Below are positions 51,084 through 57,807 of a stretch of 57,807 bases of DNA, piece by piece. The DNA lies in the NCBI GenBank assembly GCA_035527095.1, contig DATLBC010000022.1, positions 1-57,807 on the forward strand, read 5' to 3'. The notes under the pieces were generated by a model that saw only the letters and a list, made by a program, of their open reading frames with translations, ran no database searches and was not told where the DNA came from. How positions within the stretch are numbered: position 1 is the stretch's first letter; the number at the start of each line of letters is the position of its first letter. Origin of the DNA: Sva-07 sp035527095. Lineage in GTDB: Bacteria > Actinomycetota > Acidimicrobiia > Acidimicrobiales > Ilumatobacteraceae. The translations under genes and the position numbers were made by a program.

Positions 51084-52091
51084 TCACGGTGCAGTGGCGC
51101 CGCGATCGGCGGCGTACCAGGCGGCCAGCCGGTCCAGACCTTCGTCGATGGAAACCACCGGGATCCAGCCCAGATCGTCACGGGCGGGCCGCGGGTCGAA
51201 CCAGTGAGCTGTGCCGAGCTGCTCGGCGAGAAACTGCGTGAGCGGCGGTTCGTCGTCGCGTCTCAGCAATGGCCACGCACGCTCGACCACAGCGCCGAGC
51301 GAACGGCCGACCCGTAGCGACACCGATCTCGGCTCGAACGGAACCTCGGCGGCACGGCAGATCCCCTCGACGAGCTCGCGTATCGAGCGCGGCTCGCCGT
51401 TCGACACCACATAGGCCCGTCCGGAACACGGCGCGCCCGGCACAAGCGCATCAAGCGCGGCAACGAGCGCATCGACCGCGTTGTCGATGTACGTCGTGTC
51501 GACCAGGGCGCGTCCCCCGCCGACGAGGGCCAGACGGCCGGCCGAAGCCCGCTGCACGATCCGCCCGACGAGCTGGGTGTCACCGGGACCCCACACGAGA
51601 TGCGGCCGGATCGCCACGACCCCGAGATCGTCGCCGGCTGCGGCCAGTGCTTCGATCTCGGCCATGGCTTTCGACTCGGCGTACCACGCATGACGGCGAC
51701 CCAGCACCGGCTCGTCGGCGCCGCCCCCGATGATCGGCTCGCCGCCGTGTGCCACCGAAGGTGACGACACGTGCACGACACGACCGATGCCCAGGCGTTG
51801 CGCTGCGACGAGCACGTTGCGAGTTCCGCTGACGTTGATCGACCGGTAGTCGTCCCAGTCGCCGACCACGCCGACCTTGGCTGCGAGGTGCACGATCGCA
51901 TCGCAGCCTTCAGCGGCGGCGATCACCACGTCGATGTCACGGATGTCTCCGAGTTCCTGTCGAACACCGACTTCGGCGAGAGCGTCAGAGCGGCTGCGCT
52001 GTTGGACGGTCACCTCGTCACCACGGGCGACCAACGCGGTGGCGACACCAGCGCCGATCAGGCTCGATCCACCCGTGACCAGCACCCTCAT
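51084..52091 (-). CDS. oleD: 2-alkyl-3-oxoalkanoate reductase (NAD-dependent epimerase/3beta-HSD family)
   Basis: This 335-aa protein is an extended SDR: TGGSSLIG at residues 6-13, S110 and Y137-xxx-K141 (YAESK), then a domain like 3-beta-hydroxysteroid dehydrogenase. In the Ole pathway, OleD reduces the beta-keto acid made by OleA to a 2-alkyl-3-hydroxy acid. Its place as the last gene after oleA and oleBC makes the assignment strong. It starts 18 bases after the oleBC stop. Confidence 0.92.
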   Translation of the reverse strand: MRVLVTGGSSLIGAGVATALVARGDEVTVQQRSRSDALAEVGVRQELGDIRDIDVVIAAAEGCDAIVHLAAKVGVVGDWDDYRSINVSGTRNVLVAAQRLGIGRVVHVSSPSVAHGGEPIIGGGADEPVLGRRHAWYAESKAMAEIEALAAAGDDLGVVAIRPHLVWGPGDTQLVGRIVQRASAGRLALVGGGRALVDTTYIDNAVDALVAALDALVPGAPCSGRAYVVSNGEPRSIRELVEGICRAAEVPFEPRSVSLRVGRSLGAVVERAWPLLRRDDEPPLTQFLAEQLGTAHWFDPRPARDDLGWIPVVSIDEGLDRLAAWYAADRGATAP

Positions 52092-52109
52092 ACGAACGGC
52101 TTCACGTCG

Positions 52110-54722
52110 TCACCGATGTCGGGCGAGACTTCGGGTGCGCCGCCCCGCCAGGACGTCGTCGGCCCAGGACGCCACGGCGACACGGTCGATCTTGGCATTG
52201 TGGCGGATGTCGACGGGCAGCTTCGACACTGTCAATACGGACGCCACCGGCTCGCTCAGGACCTGACGCACAGCGATCGCCGTGTCACGGTCGGCCGGCC
52301 CCTCGGCCGACGACGGGTCCTCGACCACGACGACCAGCTGCTGGCTTCCGGCCGGGCCGACACCGACGGCGGCGACGCGCCCGACACCGAGCGAACGCTC
52401 GACCTGCCGCTCGACCGACACCGAGGTGACGGGGCCATCGGCGCCATCGATCACGTGCACCACTCGGCCCTCGACCCACAATCTGCCGAGCGCGTCGAGA
52501 TGGCCGACGTCGCCCGAACGGTGCCAGTCGCCCACGGTGCCGGGTCGCGCCTCGCGTTGCGTCGCCCACAGCCCGAGATAGCCGTCGGACACCCACGGCG
52601 CACGCACCAGGATCTCACCCATCGCTCCCACCTCGAGTTCTGCGGGCAGTTCCTCGGCGTCGAATCCAAGCGCCGCGATGCGGACTTCGGCGCCGGCAAC
52701 CGGGCGACCCACGCACACGCCGCCGCGGGGGTCGTCGCGCTCGGCGAGTTCGATGGCGTCGAGGTCGATGTCGGCGACGGGCAACACTTCGGTCATGCCA
52801 TAGGGCGTGTGCAGCGACGCCCCAGATGCCAGCGCTGCGATCGCTCGCAACGTCCCACTGGGAACCGGTGCGCCGGCGGAGAACACGACCCGAAGGCCTT
52901 CGAGACCGTCATGTCGAGCGCCGGGTTGCGCCGTCGCCGCCACGTTCGCCAGCGCAGCGGGCGACGCGAACGCGAGTGTCGCCCCGATTCGCCCGCAGGC
53001 GGCATCGAGCGCGTCGGCGGTCAGCTCGCCCGGCTTGGTCACGTCGACGTCGGGCAGCGCTGTCGGGATGCCCAGTGCCGGTCCGTACAGCGCAAACGGC
53101 GCAAAGGCCGCAACCAGGCGATCAGCGGAGGTGATCGAGTACGTGGACGCGAGTGCGTCACGCTGAGCTGCGAGCTGACCGTGCGTGTAGCGCACTCCTT
53201 TGGCAGGGCCGGTTGCGCCCGAGGTGAACAGCACCGCGGCCGGGTCCGCGATGAGTGGAGCGGCGCCAAGCCCATCAGCCGGAGCTGCCACCAGATCCGC
53301 GACGTCGAGTCGCGTTGCTCGAGGCGTCCAGCGCAGCGCCGCGGAAGCAAGCCGAGCTTGCCGAGGCCCGATCACGAACTTGGGGCGGGCCGACCGGACC
53401 GCTCGACCCAGTCCACGCAACCCCAGGCCCCGATCGGCGATCACGGTCACGCCCCCTGCACGCCACACGCCATAGACGGCGGCAACCAGATCGACGCCGG
53501 GAGGCGTCAGCATCGCGACATGGTCACCCGGCTGCAGACCGCGGCGACGAAGCTCGCTGGCGACGGCGTCGACCCGTCGGGCCAACTCGGCGAAGCTCAC
53601 GGCGTCCCCGGTCGCAAGATCGACGAAGGCCTCGGTGCTGTCGTCGCGGCGCTCGTCGAGTGCGCCCCACAGGGGCTCGGTCGGATCGTCCTGGGCGGCC
53701 GAAGCAGCTGCCATCGGCTGGGCTGCCGTGCCCGTTGCGACGGCCCGCAGCCGACCGTCGAAGAGCTCGCCCAACCAGGTCTCGGCCACCGCGGCGACGT
53801 CCGCTTCGGCCATCACGAGGTGATTGGCGCGCCCGAAACGATGCGTCGTCGAGTTCGGGAATCTGCCTGCGAGGTCGGCGGCGAAGTCGTCGTTGAAGAC
53901 CGGATCGCGGTCTCCCCACGCCAACAGCACCGGGGCGGTGACCGACGCCAGCCGGTCGGCGACCTCGGCGAGCGCCGCCTCGGAGGGGTGTCCGGCCTGC
54001 AGCGGAATGTCGCCGACGAAGTCGGCGATCGCCGCCCGTGCCGGCGCGCTTCGGTATGGGGCGCGGAAGGCTTCCCGGTCGACCTTGGTGATGCGACGCC
54101 CCGAGAGCCGAACCGTTCCCTCGACGAACGTCGGCGTGCCCCGGCACACGACGTCGAGGAGCCATGGCGACGCAGCAAGGCGAATGATTCCCGGCGCCGA
54201 CCGGCCGTCGGGCACGGCGATACCGGTGTTGCACAGGATGAGTCCTGCGACCTGCTTGGGGTCCTGCACCGCCCACCCCATTGCGATCGCTCCACCCCAG
54301 TCGTGGGCCGCCACGACCAGCGGCGAATTCCGCGCGAGGTCGAGCGCCACGATCACGTCGTCGAGATCACGGACTCTGTCGGTGTACCGGCGTGGCCGCG
54401 TTCGCTCGCTGTAGCCCATACCGAGCTGATCGACAGCGACGACACGGTACGACCGGTGCAACCGGCGCAGGAAGCTGGCCCAGGCGTAGCCCCACGTCGG
54501 GTTGCCATGGACGCACACCACGGTGGGCGAGTCCACATGGTCGCTCGGCATCCCCGTATCGAGGACGTGCCAGCGATGGGTCCCTCCCTCGTGGCTCGCC
54601 ACGTCGATCAGGCGAGACCAGGCCGGATCGAGTCCCCATCGACGCCATGTGTCGGCGTCGGGGACGGCAGGCGTTGCGTCGGCTGTTGTCCCCTCGGCCG
54701 ACAGGGGTGTCGACGCGGTCAC
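52110..54722 (-). CDS. oleBC: OleB-OleC fusion: beta-lactone decarboxylase and beta-lactone synthetase
   Basis: This 870-aa protein joins two enzymes. Residues about 15-315 are an alpha/beta hydrolase of the haloalkane-dehalogenase type (HGNPTWGYAW; nucleophile D141 in HDWGGAIAMGWA; late His in RANHLVMAE), matching OleB. Residues about 340-860 are an AMP-ligase (VLFTSGATGPAKG, YGMTEVLPVADID), matching OleC. OleC closes the hydroxy acid to a beta-lactone and OleB releases CO2 to give the cis-olefin. Such OleBC fusions are known in actinobacteria such as Micrococcus. The start GTG 54722 overlaps the oleA stop (GTGA). Confidence 0.94.
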   Translation of the reverse strand: MTASTPLSAEGTTADATPAVPDADTWRRWGLDPAWSRLIDVASHEGGTHRWHVLDTGMPSDHVDSPTVVCVHGNPTWGYAWASFLRRLHRSYRVVAVDQLGMGYSERTRPRRYTDRVRDLDDVIVALDLARNSPLVVAAHDWGGAIAMGWAVQDPKQVAGLILCNTGIAVPDGRSAPGIIRLAASPWLLDVVCRGTPTFVEGTVRLSGRRITKVDREAFRAPYRSAPARAAIADFVGDIPLQAGHPSEAALAEVADRLASVTAPVLLAWGDRDPVFNDDFAADLAGRFPNSTTHRFGRANHLVMAEADVAAVAETWLGELFDGRLRAVATGTAAQPMAAASAAQDDPTEPLWGALDERRDDSTEAFVDLATGDAVSFAELARRVDAVASELRRRGLQPGDHVAMLTPPGVDLVAAVYGVWRAGGVTVIADRGLGLRGLGRAVRSARPKFVIGPRQARLASAALRWTPRATRLDVADLVAAPADGLGAAPLIADPAAVLFTSGATGPAKGVRYTHGQLAAQRDALASTYSITSADRLVAAFAPFALYGPALGIPTALPDVDVTKPGELTADALDAACGRIGATLAFASPAALANVAATAQPGARHDGLEGLRVVFSAGAPVPSGTLRAIAALASGASLHTPYGMTEVLPVADIDLDAIELAERDDPRGGVCVGRPVAGAEVRIAALGFDAEELPAELEVGAMGEILVRAPWVSDGYLGLWATQREARPGTVGDWHRSGDVGHLDALGRLWVEGRVVHVIDGADGPVTSVSVERQVERSLGVGRVAAVGVGPAGSQQLVVVVEDPSSAEGPADRDTAIAVRQVLSEPVASVLTVSKLPVDIRHNAKIDRVAVASWADDVLAGRRTRSLARHR

Positions 54723-55744
54723 CAGACGATTTCGGTGAAGCTCGTGTTGAGCCCCGATCCGATACCCATGCACAGCACCCGGTCGCCGACCTCGATCCGA
54801 TCGGCCGACTTGGCCAGGGTCAACGGAATCGCTGCGGGTCCGACGTTGCCGTACTTCGGGAACGTGAGCGGCGCCTTGTCGGGGTCGATCCCGAGGCGTT
54901 CGGTGATCAAGCGGGTGTGCACCTGGCTGACCTGATGGACGATGTACCAGTCCATGCCGACCTCCCAGTCGAACGCGGCGCCGGAGTGCTTCCACGCCGC
55001 CTCTGCGAGGTCGAGTCCGGCAACGAGCAATCCGTGGGTGTCGGTGGTCATCCGATCGAGATCGCCGACGCAGAGCTCGTGGTGCTGCGTGCCCGATCGA
55101 GCGACGCCACCGACGAGGCGGTGTGCTTCGGGGTGCTCGTCGAGCCGGCACAGCACAGCGGCCACCGCCCCGGAACCGAGCGTGAGTGAGGCGAACTCGG
55201 CGAAGACATCGGCGGCTTCGGTGTCCGGCTGCTGCAGTCGGGCGATGGTGGTCTGCTGGGTGTATCGGCTGCCTTCACCATCGACGATGAGTGCGTAGTC
55301 GATCGAACCGGCGTCGATGGCGGCCGCGGCGATCTGCATACCGTTGATGAACCCGAGGCAGGCATTGCCGACGTCGAAGTTGAGACAGCTCGATGCCAGT
55401 TGCAGCTGGTGGTGGACGGCGCAGGCGACCGACGGCTCGAGATGGTGCTTGCAGACCGACGTCGAGATCAACATCCCGACACGATTCGGATCGATACCAG
55501 AGACGTCGAGCGCGGCCTGGCCCGCCATTGCTGCCGCCTGGTCGAACGTGACACCTTCGGGCCACCAGCGCCGTTCCTCGATACCGGCGAGGTCGGACAA
55601 CGTTCCGGGCTTGAGTCCGGTGCGTTCGTAGGTTTCAGCGAGCTGCTCGTCGATCCACACCGAGGTGACGACCTCGGGCGCATCGACCGCTTCGACCGCC
55701 AGGACTCCGACGTTGCGGTGGGTCAGTACGGAGTTCTCGGTCAT
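54719..55744 (-). CDS. oleA: Thiolase-fold Claisen condensation enzyme OleA
   Basis: This 341-aa thiolase-superfamily enzyme joins two fatty acyl-CoAs head to head to a 2-alkyl-3-keto acid, the first step to long-chain olefins. The acyl-accepting Cys is C129 (GNACLGFINGM), with the later His in IVHQVSQ and Asn in KYGNVGPA. E103 (HLEPSVA) sits 26 residues before the Cys, as the special glutamate of characterised OleA does. GGGAAAGGA precedes ATG 55744. It opens the oleA-oleBC-oleD operon. Confidence 0.94.
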   Translation of the reverse strand: MTENSVLTHRNVGVLAVEAVDAPEVVTSVWIDEQLAETYERTGLKPGTLSDLAGIEERRWWPEGVTFDQAAAMAGQAALDVSGIDPNRVGMLISTSVCKHHLEPSVACAVHHQLQLASSCLNFDVGNACLGFINGMQIAAAAIDAGSIDYALIVDGEGSRYTQQTTIARLQQPDTEAADVFAEFASLTLGSGAVAAVLCRLDEHPEAHRLVGGVARSGTQHHELCVGDLDRMTTDTHGLLVAGLDLAEAAWKHSGAAFDWEVGMDWYIVHQVSQVHTRLITERLGIDPDKAPLTFPKYGNVGPAAIPLTLAKSADRIEVGDRVLCMGIGSGLNTSFTEIVW

Positions 55745-55873
55745 CGGCGGTCCTTTCCCATGTGTGCGCCGAAGCCTACGCCATGATGTGGGCCCCTGTT
55801 CGGTCGATCTCCCGCCGGCGTGAGCGTCTACGGTCGCTGCTGGTTGTCAGTCGACTCGACGCGGGAGGAAGCG

Positions 55874-56785
55874 ATGGAACTTGGACCTGGCAAGGTGGCC
55901 GTGATCACGGGGGCGGCGAGCGGAATCGGACTCGGATTGGCGAACGCGTTCGCGGCCGCTGGCTGTTCGGTCGTGCTCGCCGACATCGATCAGAACGCGC
56001 TCGACGCCGCCGCGGCGGAAGTGGGTGCACACGGGGTTGAAACGCTGACTGTCATCACCGACGTCAGCAAGGCCGAGCAGGTCGGCGCGTTGGCGGCGGC
56101 CACGATGGAACGTTTCGGCGCGGTCCACGTGGTCTGCAACAACGCGGGCGTCGGCGGCGTCGGCGACCCGTGGCTCGGTCCGATCGAGACCTGGGAGTGG
56201 GTGATGGGCGTCAACTTCTGGGGCGTGGTGCACGGCGTACGAGCGTTCCTTCCCCACCTCGCGATGTCGGGTGGTGGCCACATCGTCAACACCGCGTCGA
56301 TGGCGGGGCTCTACCCGCTGACCGCTGCGCCATACGACGCCAGCAAGCATGCCGTGGTCGCCATGACGGAAGATCTGTATTCGACGATGCAGGATGCCCA
56401 GATGCCGATCGGGGTGAGTTGCCTGTGCCCGGGGTGGGTCAAGACCGGGATCATGGAATCGGAGCGCAACTGGCCTGACGAACTCGGCGCTGCTCCCGAA
56501 CGAGACGTCGCCGGCGAGGTCGGTCTCGACTTCTTCAAGCGCGCGGTCGCTGAGGGAATGCAGCCCGGAGCCGTCGCCGACCTCGTCGTCGCTGCGGTGC
56601 GGTCCGAACGCTTCTGGGTCTTTCCGCATCCCGACTGGGTCGAGATCGCCATGGAGCGCTTCCACAGCATCGGCGAACAGATCAACCCGGTGCGGCCGGA
56701 GGAGTTCCCAGGCCTGCCGCCGCGCTCACAGATGATGGCCGACGTGATGGCAGCCATGATGGCGCCACCCGCCGACCCCGCCTGA
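55874..56785 (+). CDS. SDR family oxidoreductase
   Basis: This 303-aa SDR has TGAASGIG at residues 12-19, ADID after beta-2 (NAD likely), NNAG at 89-92, S142 and Y154-xxx-K158 (YDASK). After the core it has a longer tail than classical SDRs (EIAMERFHSIGEQINPVRPEEFPG), common in actinobacterial SDRs of steroid or aromatic catabolism. A very good Shine-Dalgarno GGGAGGAAG stands before ATG 55874. It is divergent from oleA. Confidence 0.92.
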   Translation: MELGPGKVAVITGAASGIGLGLANAFAAAGCSVVLADIDQNALDAAAAEVGAHGVETLTVITDVSKAEQVGALAAATMERFGAVHVVCNNAGVGGVGDPWLGPIETWEWVMGVNFWGVVHGVRAFLPHLAMSGGGHIVNTASMAGLYPLTAAPYDASKHAVVAMTEDLYSTMQDAQMPIGVSCLCPGWVKTGIMESERNWPDELGAAPERDVAGEVGLDFFKRAVAEGMQPGAVADLVVAAVRSERFWVFPHPDWVEIAMERFHSIGEQINPVRPEEFPGLPPRSQMMADVMAAMMAPPADPA

Positions 56786-56795
56786 GCCCAGAAAC

Positions 56796-56853
56796 CCACG
56801 TTTGCGCTGCATTTCGGGTGGACCGGGTCGCCGGAATCCGCACACAAACGTGG
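56796..56853. repeat. Inverted repeat between convergent SDR and amidohydrolase genes
   Basis: CCACGTTTG pairs with CAAACGTGG across about 40 bases, right after the SDR stop. The inner part (TTTCGGGTGGACCGGG) resembles the units at 45738-45874. A two-way terminator role is likely from its position. Confidence 0.6.
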
Positions 56854-56869
56854 TTGGGACCGGGTCCGA

Positions 56870-57807
56870 TCAGCTGAGGCGGTACACGCGGGCGGCGGTA
56901 CCGCGCAGCATGGCGTCGCGTTCGTCGGCGCTGAAGTCCACGACGAGCTTCTTGAACGCGTTCCAGACCGTCCGATACGACAGCGAGAAGCGGTCGACCG
57001 GGAAGTTCGACTCGAACATGCACCGTTGCGGGCCGAACTGCTCGATCGTGTGGAGGTAGTACCGGCCTTGCGCTTCGATGAACTCGTCCGAGGTGGGCGG
57101 ACGGTCAGCGGTGTGCCAGCCGAATCCGTTGTCGGGCATCGCGAGGCCGCCGATCTTGGCAACGACGTTCTCGCAGCGGGCGATCTCGGCGATGTCGATC
57201 TTCCACTGCTCGAAGATCTGCTCACGCTGCGACTCGTACGGCCCCACACCGAGCGGTGTGCCGAAGTGGTCGAGCACCATCGTCGTCGACGGCACCGAAT
57301 GGGCGAGATCGAGGAAGTCCCGGTTCTGGTAGTGATAGTGCCAGGTGTCGTAGGTGAGGCCACGTTCGCCGAGCCGGGCAACGCCGGTCCGAAACGCTGG
57401 GTCGGCGTAGAGCCCGACGGGCGCCCGGCCGGGAATGGTCAACACCTCGGGGTGCAGCGCATGCGAACCGGCGTGGCGAATGCCCCGGAACCGCCCGTTG
57501 CCTGCCGTGTCGTGGGCATCGAGCACGGCGTCGAGGGTCGCTGCGTCACGCAAGTCGGCGTGAGCGACGATGGCGCCCATCACCTGGCGTTCGGACCGTT
57601 CGGCTTGCGCCGTCACGAACGTTGTCTCACCCACCGGAGCGAACGCGTCGTCGGCAGTGCGGTCGTACGCGGCCCCACACTCGACGAACACCGTGTCGAC
57701 GATGTTGTGCCCGCTGCTCAGGTCGTCCTCGAGGTCGGCGAGCCCGTAGGGCATCGATCCTCCAGCCGGCCAGAGGTGATGGTGCGGGTCGATGATCGGC
57801 GCATCGG
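56870..57807 (-). CDS. Amidohydrolase family protein, N-terminus cut by window end
   Basis: This minus-strand gene runs off the right edge; 311 codons are present. The visible start has the metal-binding IIDPHHHLW of amidohydrolase_2 proteins. Later blocks FRGIRHAGSHAL, YDTWHYHYQNRDFLDLA, VLDHFGTPLG and CMFESNFPVDRFS are typical of the 2-pyrone-4,6-dicarboxylate lactonase/ACMSD-like group. It should hydrolyse a lactone or decarboxylate an acid. An inner ATG at 57754 lies after the metal motif, so it is not the start. Confidence 0.9.
   Translation of the reverse strand, partial: DAPIIDPHHHLWPAGGSMPYGLADLEDDLSSGHNIVDTVFVECGAAYDRTADDAFAPVGETTFVTAQAERSERQVMGAIVAHADLRDAATLDAVLDAHDTAGNGRFRGIRHAGSHALHPEVLTIPGRAPVGLYADPAFRTGVARLGERGLTYDTWHYHYQNRDFLDLAHSVPSTTMVLDHFGTPLGVGPYESQREQIFEQWKIDIAEIARCENVVAKIGGLAMPDNGFGWHTADRPPTSDEFIEAQGRYYLHTIEQFGPQRCMFESNFPVDRFSLSYRTVWNAFKKLVVDFSADERDAMLRGTAARVYRLS

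Noticed and set aside
51771..54935. Very long open frame (over 1000 codons) on the plus strand
   Set aside because: It is antisense to oleBC and oleD, rich in Arg, His and Gly in a way typical of shadow frames in GC-rich DNA, and has no domain.

Overview
The window is high-GC DNA from a free-living actinobacterium. A member of the class Acidimicrobiia (Ilumatobacter-like) is my best guess, from the density of Rieske oxygenases, SDRs and SnoaL-like proteins, the classical menaquinone genes, a fused LivH-LivM permease, DUF2510 and PhoH-YbeY. This is inferred from gene content only. No phage, plasmid, IS or CRISPR-Cas genes are visible.

Layout. About 1-34 kb is a catabolic/oxygenase region: six Rieske oxygenase alpha subunits, one Rieske ferredoxin, a P450, a carotenoid-oxygenase-family enzyme with a TetR regulator and a branched-chain-amino-acid-type uptake system, six SDRs (one cut by the window edge), SnoaL-like proteins, two VOC proteins, two acyl-CoA ligases, an acyl-CoA dehydrogenase, an enoyl-CoA hydratase, an APH-like kinase, a ThuA-like protein and two paralogous phosphohistidine-domain proteins. 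Many genes overlap by 4 nt (ATGA/GTGA), so they form tight operons. Together they look like several parallel routes that hydroxylate or cleave hydrophobic ring or alkene compounds and feed the products to CoA-dependent degradation; the actual substrates cannot be read from sequence.

About 37.9-45.7 kb holds menaquinone genes menG, menF, menD, menH, menA and menE, scattered on both strands; menB and menC are not in the window. About 45.9-51 kb holds an SDR, a DUF2510 membrane protein, ybeY, phoH, a membrane-anchored GH10 protein with a changed catalytic residue, and tRNA-Cys. About 51-55.7 kb is a complete oleA-oleBC-oleD operon for long-chain olefin synthesis. An SDR and a partial amidohydrolase close the window.

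Three things go beyond ordinary annotation. (1) A family of 38-bp palindromic repeats lies between genes, nearly always as same-orientation pairs with a fixed 61-62 bp period, and three copies supply the stop codon of the adjacent gene. (2) An 89-aa protein translationally coupled to one Rieske oxygenase is a free-standing copy of a module that is inserted inside another Rieske oxygenase of the same window. (3) Eleven genes have a TANNNT -10 box 6-8 nt before the start codon, indicating widespread leaderless transcription.
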